A stretch of 64,000 bases of DNA from Trachythela sp. YZ-2020 (GCA_016169945.1 JADLSH010000273.1:1903001-1967000); one strand, 5' to 3'; counted from the first letter of the stretch, positions 1 to 12,356 are shown. Notes: generated from the sequence alone by a model not told the origin. Made by a program: numbers and translations.

Positions 1-2080
1 AAAGATCATCAATAGGCTGATCTCTGATCTGAAAACTAGAATATTTTTAATGAGATCAATCTGAATTGGCTTCATATATGCACATCAGACGCACTATCCA
101 GTCCTTGTTTTCAGAGCCGTGATTTCAACTCAAGGGGAAATGAGCTTTGGCACAACACGCGTGTGAAACCAAGCATGCGATCGCGTGGGAAAACTCAAAA
201 GTGATCACCACTATAAATCATCGCTATGAATAGAGATGATGGTAGCCGTATTTACCACAAGAGTATCGCTCGATGACATCATCCAAACGTTGGGTCGTGA
301 ATGCAATTCGACCGCGTTTTGGTGATGTTGCACGTCTATCTTATTGTGTTTCAGCGAAAGGCTGATTGACAAGAAATTAATTTCTATTCCACTGTACTAA
401 AGACAGACACAAAAATATTTTCCCAAACCAATCAATCATCAAATCAAAGAAATGATGACTCATTTACTTTCTTTTTCATGGTACCAACACCATAATTAAC
501 TCTAATTGCCTAACTAACTATTGAACGGTCGATTAGTACACAATTATTGTGGAAGAGTGAAGATTTTAAAGACTATAAATTTTCCTCTTTTTTAATTTAA
601 TGTGAGAAGCATGAAACCTTTGCCAATTTTTACCAACCATTTAGAAATCTTGATGACCGCGCATCATAACAATTCGGAATTTCTTAAATTCGGATTTTCA
701 CGTCGCAAGCACTTTAATGTCATTATATTGGAATATCTTAAATATTAGAATGCTAAACTTGTATTCTTGAAAACATTTTATAATATAACATTGTCAAGCT
801 GTGGAATAAGGGTATTATTGATCTATTAGGTATGTTTTTATAATATTAAGCACTATCGAGTGACAAAATGTGAAATCTTTGTCGCAGTTTAATTTTACCC
901 CCAAATGCAGTTACTCAAACCCATCAGTAATTAGCCAAGGCTGGTGTTCTGTTTATCGATTCTGGAATACCATAAATCCTCTATTAAGAACCCTAAGGGC
1001 CTGTTCATATGAAGACTTGCTCCGAGACTCCCTTTCATTGACTTTCTGTATCGATCCACTCTAGTGTAACTCGTGTAATTTACACTATTCGGCTTGTGCA
1101 GTCACGCGAGAATATTACGTCATGCAACGTCATGCTATATAACCGGGGGCGGGGGGCAAATCGTGGATTTCACGAAGTGCCGTTTTCGTTTATATCTTGC
1201 GAAATACCGAGAGTTATAAGATAATCGATGCCTCTCTAGAATCCTTGACCAACGATGAGAATTTTGGTGTATAGTTTGTTGCTTTACCATGTCTAGAACT
1301 CGAGTTATTCAGGAAAGTTGTCAGCCATCTTGAATTTGATTTTAATTAGTTTGAATTTATCCAATGAAAATGGTGGAATTTGCCCCCCCAAAAAACCGGA
1401 AGCCACGCAATTTCGAATTGTGACGTCACGCCGCTTCGGTTCAGTTTTGAATCGAAATTTTCCGAAGTTGACAACTCCTCTCTTTCCCGCTCCGCCACCC
1501 CTCGTTATGTAAGAGTTAATTACATCATAGTAGATCGAACGCAGAAAGACAATGAAAGAAAAGACTTGGGTGCAAGTCTAGTTCATATGGGCCCGGGAAA
1601 CTCACTCATTGGGTGTTAATATCAGAGACGAGCCAGCCCGGTTGCATAGGATCTCAGTCAAGTGGGATTAAATATTCCATATGAACGCTTCATCCCACAC
1701 GACCGAGATGGACATTTTCTGCCGATTTTCACCTATATATTATTGAGCGTCGTAGTGTGAAAATATAAACAACAATAAACATAATAGACTTAAGCAAAGA
1801 CCATTGTTAAAAATCGTAATACAACGAGCAGTTTGTTCAATCAAAATCATATGAACACAGAAATAACTCATCTCACTTACTTACTCACTTCGGTGAGCGT
1901 CCCGTGGAGAGGGGGCTTAATGGGGGGTTGAGACGGGGGGGGTCTTAATAGAATATTTACGGTACGACAAACAGAACCGCAATTATTGACTTAAACTGTC
2001 TTAAAATATAAATACCTCTGATGTAGTCTATATGGATGGACCAGTTTTAAATATTTTGAGGGAATAATAGATTTCACCTA
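1..2080. other. No gene recognised
   Basis: AT-rich sequence with several TTCATATGAA-like words (about 1005, 1583, 1680, 1850) and a G-rich patch at 1145-1160 and 1907-1950. It probably holds the 3' flank of the Regnase-like gene and old repeats. No exon with splice sites was seen. Confidence 0.5.
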
Positions 2081-3389
2081 TTATGCAACATTCACCATCG
2101 TTTGCATTCTAGACTCTGTGCCATTCTCTCGACATTGGATCTTTTTGGCGATGCCTCGGAGGTGCTCGGATTCGACGAGTTGGGCTTTAAACTCGCCTTG
2201 TTTGTCCTCGGGAACCATCGGCATATCTTCGTCACTGCTGTCCTCAGCGGGTGGCGCTCTAGACCTGTAGTAATTTTGTTGTATTTGGTAGATGGCGTGG
2301 TTTCTTGGGGGGTAAACGGGCATTTGGCCGTTAGGTGGGAGGTTGTCGTATGGGCCGCCTCTTCCGCGACGGTTCGGGTTGCCGTTGGGGATGTAGGCCC
2401 CTGGAGGTGGGGGAAGGTTGTAATATTGATGCTGTTGTACGCGCGGGGGTAGGGGTATCACTTGGTGGGTAAACGGCAGTGTGTCGTAATTTTGGTTTCG
2501 TCTGGGTGGGAGGCGGGGTTGTTGTTGCTGCCTTGCAAGGTACATCATTTGCGCTTGCTCGACAGGAAGGGGGAGGGGTGCATATGGACTTTCGTTGGTC
2601 GTTCGCATTCCTCGGGGCATGCCGTTACTCCTGGGTGGGAGGGGTGGCGCGTGGTGTTGCTGAGTCGGACGCCTGGAGGGTAGGGCTGGCGGAACCTGGC
2701 AACGGGGGCGAGAACGAGCAATGATAGGTGGGGGTTGGTTTCTGTTTAATTCAGGCAAGCTGAGTCGCTTGAAATCCTCGCACATAACGTCGGTCAGGGG
2801 GACAGGTTCTGAGTATGGCCGCGGGGCATTGGATGGCGTATCTCGAAGCACGTTCTCGCACTCTCGCTCCGGATGAGCATATTTGCAATTCCGTCCGTAG
2901 GTACAATGTCTGCCGTAATGACAAACTTTTGTTTTCGACGATGGCCCAAAGGACAGCAGCTCGTCTATATGCGGGCCATTTCTACCATGAGGGTCGTCCG
3001 GGGGCATAAACATGTCGTCGACAAACGAATACATTAACACTCGTTCCTCGATAATCTTTTTCCATTCGGGCTTCTCGTCCAAATACAAGTCTCGAAAGTT
3101 ATCATTTGAAACAACGACTCCGTCTTTATCGCAAGCTATCTGCAGAATGTACCTGTCGTCGTAGCAAGCAATTCGCTTCTGTTTCAAAGTTCTGGAAGGC
3201 GTGTACACCATTTTAACGGCGCCTTCTAGGATTTTTAGCACTTCCTGGTCGGAAATCACATTTCTTTCCGAGGGCGATTCCTTCCTCCATGTTGGAATGA
3301 CGACGTAAATTGATTTGTGCCCGCGAGGAATGAACCAATCCACTACAATCTGAATGCCCTTGCACGAAAATATCTTCTGCTTGCCATGG
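2081..3389 (-). CDS. Regnase-like exon 3 (NYN core, CCCH finger, Pro-rich tail, stop)
   Basis: The acceptor is TTTAG just above 3389. The split codon AG|C makes the Ser of the SNVAMSHG motif, as in Regnase-1. The exon codes residues 294-729: the bulk of the NYN nuclease, the CCCH finger at 450-466, and a long low-complexity tail rich in P, Q, N and R. The TAA stop is at 2083-2081. Several plus-strand open frames over the tail are shadows. Confidence 0.92.
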
Positions 3390-4847
3390 CTAAATAGATT
3401 ATAAAATAATTAGTAACGAGAGTACGTTAGACAGCAAGCGAGAGTTTGCATGAGAGTTTCATGCTCCGGTCAAAACGAGAACAAGAGTTGCATGAGAGTT
3501 GACTGGATATTACCACGCGTACCGGTCAAACGAGGGTAAACTCTGATAAATTCTCATCAAAATTTGAACCAGCTCAAAGTTGATGAGAGTTAGCGGTCAA
3601 ACGCGAGCGAGAATTGCAACTCCTCAATTCTCATCAATTCTCATCGTCTTTTGACAGGACTTTAAACTTCAAGTCTAAACTATTTTCTTCGACGTTTCGA
3701 GCGAAGGCCCTTTGCTTGTTTGTTTGTTTGCTTGTTTTTCTGTGTTTAAAGGAACATGGAAAAGTATATATAGAAATATAAAAGACCATTAAATAATTTT
3801 GGTGAAAAATGACGTAACCTTGCATAAAAATGACGTAATAGAAATGACGTAATTATGCATTTTGTGGCGAAAAGTATTTTTTGAACTTCTCTTTCTAAAT
3901 AAGATTTTAAGCATCATTTTTATTTCAGTTCAACTTCGGTTAGTAGGTTATCCTATAAAATAAGGTACCTGGTGAAACCAATCTTTATAAACCAATTCAA
4001 CATGATTAAAGCCTCAGTCTATGTTGGTGGTACAATCGGGCGTCCCAGAGGGGCGGGGGGCCAAGGGGGCAATTTACACGGGTGGCTAGAAGGGCCTCAA
4101 ATAAAATATCGTGAAATATACATAGATATTACTGTCAAATTGTCTCCCAGAGTTCAGGATTTTGCCATTCCGGAGACCTAAGATTCCAAAATTTTTCAAC
4201 ATTTACCCCTCGGACCCTGTAACACACCTAGACACTGGCAACCCCAGAGTTATATTTTACCCTAAGCCCCAAATGTTTCTGGGCGTTCCTTAAGCACAAT
4301 AATCAATGACGTTCAAGGTTGCTTTAGATGACTGTGAAAAGAGTCCTAGCTTCCAGTCCGAGTCTAGCAAAAACTGCAGGTACTTCGGAAGGAGCACATC
4401 TCCCAGACTCCCACGTGACAGGAATTCACCCATGGTTTATGGTTTAAGACATATGTGGTGTTAGCGGATGCTGGTCAACTGCCACTTAATAGAGCGAGAA
4501 AACGATGTTAATTCTCTTCCTTTATATGTAGTACCGGTAGTACTTAACCCATTAACTGGCAGTACCCTACCACTGACGAGTAAAATCGTCATTGGCGTTA
4601 AACAGAGTAAAATACTAAAGTAGGGCGCATCTGGACGCATTGCCAGCTAATGGGTTAACAAGAGACACTGGCAGATAGTTTTGTTAATCCATTAACTGGT
4701 AGTACCCTACCACTGACGAGTAAAATGGTCTGGCGTTACACAGAGTAAAACACTAAAGTAGGACGCATCTGGACGCATTGCCAGCTAATGGGTTAACACG
4801 AGACACTGGCAGATAGTTTTGTTAATCCATTAACTGGTAGTACCCTA

Positions 4848-4889
<42 letters not shown>

Positions 4890-5124
4890 ACTAAAATAGG
4901 GCGCATCTGGACGCACTGCCAGTTAATGGGTTAACAAGAGACACTGGCAAATAGTTTTGTTAATCCATTAACTGGCAGTACCCTACCACTGACGAGTAAA
5001 ATCGTCATTGGCGTTAGACAGAGTAAAATACTAAAATAGGGCGCATCTGGGCGCATTGCAAGCTAATGGGTTAAAAGAGACACTGGCAGATAGTTTTGTT
5101 AACCCATTAACTGGCAGTACCCTA

Positions 5125-5166
<42 letters not shown>

Positions 5167-8100
5167 ACTAAAGTAGGGCGCATCTGGGCGCGTTGCAAGC
5201 TAATGGGTTAAAAGAGAGATTTAGTCTAAGTTAACCACCACCTGCAGCTTTACAACGCCTACTTAAATCCGCCAATTCGTGGCAGTTTTTGAGGGACGAT
5301 AAATTTTTGAAGTATGTGAACTTAGCGTGCGAGACATCATGGCTAGTCAGAGTTTTCTAGATTCGCTGAGTTGCGAACAAACAAGAATATTACTAGCTTA
5401 GACATTCATTCGTTGAGAGGGATAACACCCCTGAAATGCGTATATACAAATGATATTCGATTAAAACCTGTAATCTTTTGAAATAATAGGGTTGATATGG
5501 TGTTGTGTAAAGTTCAAATATATCAAAGTAATCCTGGTCTGTTTTTTCGATAATAAACATGTTTTTAATACAAATCTATCAATAAGAATGGTTTCGTGAT
5601 GTATATTATAGCCATCTTTCAAGCAACAGGCAACTTTTTGACCTTTTAAAGATTATTCATAACATGCAAATGCTAATACCCAGAACGCAGGCCAGACAAA
5701 GTGAATTAAAGTGCCAATGAGGATTAAAGGAAATCCAATATGTTTATATTTTCCAGTGAAAATAAACAGCTAAGGCTATGAAAAGCTAGAAGATCTTTCA
5801 AAAAGTTATGATTTGTAGTCTTTCGCAAAATGCTTGCAAATTAAGCCTTTTATACAAAAGTAAGTATTGACATTAACAAGCGATGAAATATAAGTCGAAA
5901 ATGGACGTCATATTGCCACAGCCAATTACCGAATTTAATTTTTCGCATATTTCGCACCAAAAAGGAAATGAAATTAGTTTTGATCAGGATAAGCATGTGC
6001 GAACCTCTTAGGAGTTAAGAAAACACGTAAATGTATTTGATTTATTACCCACAAATATGTATATTGTTTATATATTTGCTTTTTGATATACCGGGTGGCG
6101 CAAAAAGAAGTGACTGTTTGATTTAGTATAACTTAAAAACTAAAAGAGCTATTGCACTAAAACAAGTTTCTTTGCATTCAGCGATGTCTAACTTAAATTT
6201 TGATATATGCCATGCGCATTTTCATGCAATATTGACCGAGATAGCTGCGTTTAAACGTGAATAAACATTTTTGGAAGTGTCGAGAATTAGCTAAAAATGG
6301 CCTATTAAATAATTTGATAACCATTAGCATTTTACGTAAGTATTCGTTCGAATGAAGTTAAATTGAAGTTAGAGGGTCAAATGTTAGAAAAAAGAGCATA
6401 TCTATTCAAGAAACATTTCTAACTTCAGTTTCACTCATTGAAATAATACTTACGATAAAATGGTAACGGTTATCAAATTAGTTTAATTGGCCGTTTTTAG
6501 CTAATTCTCGACAGTTCCAAAGATGTTTACTCAAGTTTAAACGCAGCTATCTCAGTCAATATTGCATGAAAATGTACCTGGCATATATCAAAATTGAAGT
6601 TAGACATCGCTGAATGCAAAGAAAAATACCTTTTTGCGCCACCCGGCAGATAATTGAAGTTTTAAGACAACTCAGAATGGGGAATGCAGTTTGTGTAAAC
6701 GGTGCAAAAAATGCAAATTGACAAAGCGCAGCACGCCACGTTTGCATAAATCGCGCAAATCGATGTGTACAAATCGCGCAAATTTGCTCCCAAAAAGCTT
6801 GCGTGATATTCAGATCTAAAAGGTGTGATTTAATTTAAAAAGGAAAAGCATGGTAGCATGATATGTTAACAAGTAACATGTTTAATATCAAGTGCAGTAT
6901 TGTAGACTTGTCATCACATATAGAATTTAGCTTTCAATGCCAGGCAAAATACGCTGGATATTAGCCAAATGCGTATGTTCAATTCCGAAACACAACAGGG
7001 GTGCATTCATGACTCATTGCAAAAGCATGTCGTTACACAGATTTGAAACAACATTGAGATCAAAGCAAAATTGCTGCTTTTTGGCCAGCGTTTCACACAG
7101 AGGATCCTATAAATGCAATGTGTGTGTGTAAATTATACATTGCCTTGTTTTTACGCAAATAGGGTATCTATCGTTTACTAAATTCCCTTTAAAGCATTGA
7201 TTAGGCATTTTTTAGCATTTTGAAGCCTATATTTGTTTGGCATAATATTAGCACACAAAAAGGCCCATATTCAGCTTACATAATTTCTCTCTTTCGAAAG
7301 GCACAGATTTTCCATTTAAAATAGCAAGTTTATTTCAAAAAAATATATTATGAATCACTCGAAAAGAAACAATATTATTAGTACTTGCTTAATATTAGAA
7401 ATCCCGGAAAAGGTCGACTTTTATAACTCCGAAACAAAACCTCACTATAAAACCGTCTTTGCTTGCGGGAAATCTGATCAATACCATAGTATATTTTCTC
7501 TGTATTACAACGTTTCCTATTTAAGACGTAAAATAGAAGTTAGCCACAAAAATAGACTTAACAGTTTGCATTGTAATTTTAAATTGGCTTGTTGTTTGCC
7601 TACGGATTTGCTCGACACGATTGAGTAACTTCTATAGAGGTTGTAGGTCTTTGGTATTTGTCATAATTTCAAACAAAAAGTCTTAGAAATCTAGGGTGAT
7701 TTCAACACAAGAAATTTGGATGAAAAGTTAGGAAACTCACCCTAAAAATCATCTATTTTATTCACTAAATTGTAAAATAATATAGTTAATTGCACAATCC
7801 CACGCAACGTGACTCGAATACAATTCACTTTTGAAAGTCTAATCTAAGTACAATACAATATATCCCGTTAAATAATATCATTTCACAGTTGTAAACATTC
7901 CCGAATGTTACGAAATGTTACAATTAAGTACAGCGAACATTCCAAAATGTTGCAATTATATAAAACAGTCGAAAATGTTGCAATTATCTAAATTAGAACA
8001 CAAATTTCTTACCTCATTGCGACATTTGAACCGTCGATTATGATCGGCCGAAGTTGTTTTGAATTGGTTACAGATGATGAACACGAACTCCTTCGGCGAT

Positions 8101-9135
8101 CGAGCCGTTCTTTTTGCGGCTCTTCGTTCAATTCTTTTCTAGAGTTTTTTAGTTTTACTAATTCGTTCAGTAACTCATTGCGATCGGCCCCTCTACCAAC
8201 TTTTTTCACAGCTTGAGCATATAGATCTTTGCTGTATCCCAACTTTGCGGCGAAATCTTCCGACGTTTCATGAAGCATTGGATCAATATTTTCCTTAACG
8301 CCAGAATCAGAACTCATGAGGGCATCGTATTTCTCTTCGCCTTCGCTCAAACTCACAAGCAAGTCTTCAACTTGGTCAAAGGCTGAAAGATCATCGCTCA
8401 GCGAAGCCGTGTCTTTACTGTCCACCGACGAACAGCTTTCAAGCCGTGCGCGTTTTAATGGAAGTTCAAGCTCAATGTTTTGATTATTTGATATCAAGTT
8501 ATTCAAATACGATTCGACTTTAGCCACAGAAACAGCACTGCCTGAAACTCGTATCAGACTTTTGTCAATCAGCACTATATTCGCCGAGCATTCTTGTTCC
8601 AATACAAAAAGAAAATCGTCTAAATTCGCTTCGTCGAATTGTCCACAGAATAATTGTTCAATAACGATAACTTTTACGCATTCCGGCTTTCCCATCGATG
8701 TGATATACTCCTATAATCAATTAGAACACACATGAAAAAAGATGGAATCTATTTGAAGTTAGATGGTGTTTTAGTAAGGAAAATATATATACTTCGATAT
8801 AGGGTATACATTTTGAAACATGCTCTCTGAACACAACTTTCAGCATACATTAATAATTCGGGTAAACAATAGATTGTCTATTGGTTAAATACATACACCA
8901 AGACTATATTACGCTACTAAATAGACACAAAACACGATAACTTAAATCTTACCTTTGCTTTCATGCGTAGTTTTTCGTCTCCGCTTACTTTGACCCATCT
9001 TAATTCTCCTTCAAGACTGTCACTTGTAACCGTGACATTGTATAAGCTTTCGACTCTCTTCTGACGCTGTTTCAAGCACAAAAACGCACTCTCGTTGACT
9101 ACAAACTCAATGCTATCGTTTTGCGAGAGCACCAT
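2081..9135 (-). CDS. Regnase/N4BP1-type NYN ribonuclease with KH-like, UBA-like and CCCH domains (3 exons)
   Basis: The CDS joins 9135-8953, 8710-8013 and 3389-2081, giving 729 codons, with GT/AG borders and phases 0 and 2 that match. Residues 1-135 look like tandem KH-like units, as in N4BP1/KHNYN. Residues 207-248 look like the UBA-like helix bundle of ZC3H12 proteins. The NYN/PIN nuclease starts near 282. Its acidic residues are visible as D287 (IIIDGSNVAMS), D371-D372 (YDDR), D390 and D394 (SNDNFRD), corresponding to the metal-binding set of Regnase-1. A C-x5-C-x5-C-x3-H zinc finger follows at 450-466, then a Pro/Gln/Arg-rich tail. The family cleaves mRNA or viral RNA in the cytoplasm. 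The role here is inferred from the intact active site. The first ATG at 9135 opens the KH-like unit, so I chose it as the start. Intron 2 (3390-8012) is full of repeats. Confidence 0.9.
3412..3659. mobile_element. MITE-like element rich in GAGAGTTG, copy 1
   Basis: A degenerate copy of the family best seen at 11064-11358. The right end GTCTTTTGACAGGAC pairs with a decayed left end. The interior carries GGTCAAACGAG and GCATGAGAGTTG blocks in both orientations. It lies inside intron 2 of the Regnase-like gene. Confidence 0.65.
3688..3722 (-). ncRNA. Hammerhead-like motif, decayed copy
   Basis: The minus strand reads AAAGGGCCTTCGCTCGAAAC followed by GTCGAAG. Stem II, GAAA and ACGTC are kept; the CTGANGA box is lost. 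Confidence 0.5.
4544..5211. repeat. Five tandem copies of a short palindromic element
   Basis: Each unit starts TTAACCCATTAACTGGCAG, runs through TACCCTACCACTGACGAGTA and GTAGGGCGCATCTGG, and ends GCTAATGGGTTAA, so the ends are inverted. Units are joined by a linker (AGAGACACTGGCAGATAG) with a period of about 138 bases. Single or double copies occur at 21140-21365, 22765-22835, 31545-31740 and 38015-38300. Confidence 0.88.
6091..6646. mobile_element. Foldback element with long inverted arms
   Basis: CCGGGTGGCGCAAAAAG at the left is the inverse of CTTTTTGCGCCACCCGG at the right. The arms are about 230-250 bases and match along most of their length (for example GCATTCAGCGATGTCTAACT against its inverse near 6600), around a short centre near 6390. 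It lies in intron 2 of the Regnase-like gene. No coding capacity. Confidence 0.85.
6647..8012. other. Intron sequence, nothing specific seen
   Basis: Right part of intron 2 of the Regnase-like gene. It is AT-rich. A 92-codon open frame at 7350-7628 has no motif. TGTTACAATTA/TGTTGCAATTA words recur at 7906-7985 as a small local repeat. Confidence 0.5.
8013..8710 (-). CDS. Regnase-like exon 2 (KH-like, linker, UBA-like, start of NYN)
   Basis: The acceptor is a TATAG just above 8710, and the exon ends with two bases of codon 294 before GTAAGA. It codes residues 62-293: the rest of the first KH-like unit, a second one (about 76-135), an acidic Ser-rich linker, the UBA-like bundle (207-248), a basic RLDRRR patch, and the first NYN strand with catalytic Asp 287. 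Confidence 0.88.
8953..9135 (-). CDS. Regnase-like exon 1 (KH-like unit)
   Basis: Codes residues 1-61 from an ATG at 9135 and ends in phase 0 at a GTAAGA donor (8952-8951). The stretch around VKVSGDEKLRMKAK resembles the first half of the KH-like domain of N4BP1 relatives. Confidence 0.85.
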
Positions 9136-9739
9136 TGTGCTAAGCTAAAGAAAAGCGCTTAAAATCGGGCCACAGATGAGCGCATACTTCGCCTAAATCT
9201 ACCATCGGAATGCAAACCGGCTGTAGGAAGATATGCAGCTGCGACAATGTTGTTCATTGCACGTGACGTCACTCGGGTGATGCTCGGACCTTGCCGTGCG
9301 ACTATCGTAATTGGGCAATCAGGCGTGCCAAATCGCGCCTATTTATAAATATTTGGCACAGTTTGGAATTCACAAATCGTTTTAACGGCTGGTGGCGAAT
9401 GTAAAATGAATCTGTATAAATACTGTAAAAGCATGGGGTAAGGGCATTCATTTTTATGCACAATTACATTAGGTATAATTACATCGGATCACAATAAACG
9501 CATATAATTAAGTTGCTAATTATCTAACTTAATATTGCGCCAAATATTTGGATATTATTATTGGCCTTGGAGTAAGATTAATTCATTCAAAAGTTTTAAT
9601 AATAACGTCTTCATAATGTCAGTTCTAGCTCTAAAGCCGGTAAGAACATTTATACAGAAAAAAACAAGCGAACGGCGCATGTGTGGACAGCGTGGTAGTG
9701 GCCTACGCCTGCGTGCTAGGCTCATTAGAGAGATTTTAA

Positions 9740-9905
9740 TAAGCCAATTCATATAGTGTCGACTGATGCGTTCTGCGTGGGGGTAAAATTGCAGTTGAAT
9801 CATAACATGTAGCGGAGGCTGGAAGATTTAAAATATGTTATATCGAAGTATTCAACTGTTCAATCATTCATTTGTGTTTCACAAATAGCTACAATAGAAC
9901 TGTCA
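9740..9905. repeat. Dispersed GCGTTCTGCGT/GTTCAATCATT repeat, copy 1
   Basis: Contains ATGCGTTCTGCG, GTAAAATTGCAGTTGAATCA and GAAGTATTCAACTGTTCAAT, then CATTTGTGTTTCACAAAT. Other copies: 10738-10850 (reverse), 13055-13195 (forward), 13815-14000 (reverse). Confidence 0.75.
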
Positions 9906-10737
9906 TTAAATAACTTTTGTACTACCATATTTGTCTTCTCAGTGTAGCAAAATATATTCATCTCGCATAACTAGGAATTCGGATATGATAAACATCCCTT
10001 TATACAGAACAGCGACTGCATGGCCAACGATCGTTCAGATATAGAGCGGCGTCTGCTTGGAATTCTTTAATATCCGAACTAAAAAACTGTGAAACAACTG
10101 CATAGTTCAAACGCATTCTCAAACGTAGACTTTAAGCTACAATCTTCATGTAAATATACATTAGTCATAATTAGATATGTTTTTGTGTGTCGAACTTATT
10201 CTATGATGTACGTATGTGTGTGTTATGTATTCGAAATAATCTAGATTAATTTTGTAAATTTCGCTGAAAAGCCTTTTAAGGGATGTGAAATAAATAGATA
10301 AATATGTATGTATGTATGAATGAGCGTGTTTTGGTTCACGAAATGCCAAAGAGTGCTCAATATCATATAGATAGAGCAAATATATATAGTTTTCGCTTAT
10401 AACTACAATATGTATTATATAACACAAATCTACACCATTCTTTTATTTTCCTTAAGAACTGAAGTGGAATTTAAGTCGAGGCACAATGTCCGTCGAGACG
10501 TGTTCATGTATTTACACTTTTCAAATTATCTAGCAGAACGAATAGTTAACTGGTCTATATTTTCCTCATTTAATACTGTACTTGAGGATAATAACTAAGA
10601 GATCGCCAGCTTTTTCTGGCAAAGCTGAAACAGAAAGCAACTTGCCCGATCGGGCAACCAAGAAGAAAGTACTACCTGCCCGTAAAGATTTTCACTTGCC
10701 CCGGGCAAGCGTTAAGTTACACCACTGTTTGATATTC

Positions 10738-10850
10738 ATATTATAATTCTACCATCCAGTCTCCGCTACATGTTATGATTCAACCGTAATTTTATCCCGA
10801 CCCAGAACGCGTCATTTTGATGCGCAGTCGAAACTCCGAACTGGCTTATT
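10738..10850. repeat. Same dispersed repeat, copy 2 (reverse, partial)
   Basis: Matches CCAGTCTCCGCTACATGTTA and AATTTTATCCCGACCCAGAA, in reverse to copy 1. The piece begins after an unrelated stretch. Confidence 0.65.
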
Positions 10851-11063
10851 GGTGTGCATTAAACGAAATAAACTTCTATCTAATTATCATGTGCAGCGCA
10901 TACAATGGTTCACAAGGATCACGGCACGGAATTTGGAGAGTCGTCGAGGTTCCTTGAGTCGGCGCTGAACCCTCGTCCGAGCAATGGTCTATTCTCATCT
11001 GTGTTCACGTAAGCTGCGGGATTTTCACTCACTGATTGCTAAATAATCATAGAAATACAGTGT

Positions 11064-11358
11064 TATGCCCTGGTCAGACGAGGGTGAGAGTGCATGAGAG
11101 TTAGCAAGCGAGAGTGTGTATGTGAGTTTCCTCAACTTTCAAGCCCCGGTCAAACGAGAACAAGAGTTGCATGAGAGTTGTGACTGGATATTACCACGCG
11201 TACCGGTCAAACGAGCGGGGAAACACTGGTTCATCAACTCTCGTCAAAATTTGAACCATGCAGGCTCAATGAGAGTTGGTGAGAGTTGATGAAAGTTGGC
11301 GGTCACACGCGAGCGAGAGTTGCAACTCTCATTCACTCTCATCCTCGTTTGCCAGGGG
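11064..11358. mobile_element. MITE-like element rich in GAGAGTTG, copy 2
   Basis: The ends GCCCTGGTCAGACGAGG and CCTCGTTTGCCAGGGGC are inverted, about 295 bases apart, with repeated internal GAGAGTTG/CAACTCTC runs. Related copies at 3412-3659 and 34257-34525. Confidence 0.75.
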
Positions 11359-11379
11359 CCTACTGGAAGAAAGCTAAGA

Positions 11380-11480
11380 TAACTTTATTCATACTCGATA
11401 GCCCTATCAGTTCTAAACTGTTCTCCCTTGAGGTCCAGTAACGGCCATCTCTCATTGGTGCAGTGTTACTACAGGATGAA
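11380..11480 (+). repeat. Single SINE-tail unit
   Basis: TATTCATACTCGATAGCCCT to GTTACTACAGGATGAAACCT, one unit of the 113-bp family. A second partial unit is at 11865-11945. Confidence 0.7.
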
Positions 11481-11512
11481 ACCTCGGCATCTCGTTCGTT
11501 GGGAATAATAAT

Positions 11513-11868
11513 TGATGGTGTTTGTGGATGGAATATTCTAACGAAAATGTATATACATTTTTAGACCTAGCCAGGAGCAGTCGCGAAAAATGCAACCTTA
11601 GGCCCTCTGGCAGGAATCGAACCTGCGGCCCTGCGATTCCGGTGCAGCGCTCTAACCAACTGAGCTACAGAGTCCAGTTGCTGAGCCTTAACCGCAAATT
11701 CGTGTATATATATGGGAGGGATGCCAGTATATGGTATATGGGTAAGTACTAAGATTTTTCTTGGCATCTCGTCCGATGGGAATAATAGTTGATCGTGTTT
11801 GTGGATGGAACATTCGAACGAAAATTTATATACATTGAATATTCCATCCACAAACACCATTAAACTTT
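11513..11868 (-). mobile_element. Second tRNA-derived SINE family
   Basis: The minus strand at 11675-11601 has a 75-base tRNA-like body: TAGCTCAGTTGGTTAGAGC (box A) and GGTTCGATTCC (box B). The acceptor stem mispairs at positions 2-3 and position 33 is C, so it is a SINE head rather than a working tRNA. GGTGTTTGTGGATGGAATAT blocks flank both sides. Another copy is at 20185-20345. Confidence 0.72.
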
Positions 11869-12139
11869 ATTGATACTGGATAGCTCTATCAGTACTGAGA
11901 TGTTCTCCATAGAGGTTTATTAAAGGGTCCAGTGTTACTACACTTCTCGCACATTGCGAGAATCGAACACAAGTAAGTCGGGATGTGCTAGCCATCCTTA
12001 CTTGCCGCTGAGAGCTGAGGTGAATTACGAAGGACGCAGCTCGACTTGATTGAGTCGAAGGCTTATTAAAGGCGCCTCTGGCTGCCACCGTATGACTCAT
12101 GTCTGATCAGGGAGCACAGCTACGATCGAAGGGTTAGTT

Positions 12140-12331
12140 TGGGGCTTATCCAAACCCACCCTGTCAACATTCCCTGTGGGAGGAAACCGGAGTACCCGGA
12201 GAAAACCCACGACTTTCACATAGAGCGTTGACTAACTCTTTTCTCATAAGTGTCATGAGTCCTCAGCGAGAATCTAATCCACGATCTCAGAGGTGAAAGG
12301 CGCTTGCTCTGACGACTGCGCCACATTAGCG
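12140..12331 (-). mobile_element. tRNA-derived SINE (partial)
   Basis: The minus strand reads GTGGCGCAGTCGTCAGAGC (box A region), GATTCTCGCTGAGG (decayed box B), then GGTTTTCTCCGGGTACTCCG and TTTCCTCCCACAGGGAA. Same family as 18297-18610 and 39185-39500. It abuts DUF21 exon 9. Confidence 0.85.
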
Positions 12332-12356
12332 GATCCCCTATCAGAATCCAACTCAC

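Noticed and set aside
2102..3009. Plus-strand open frames over the Regnase-like tail
   Set aside because: They are shadows of the GC-richer minus-strand exon, and the minus frame has a clear domain match.
11601..11675. Functional tRNA gene
   Set aside because: Boxes A and B are present, but the acceptor stem mispairs, U33 is missing, and the flanks recur with another copy at 20185, so it is a SINE head.
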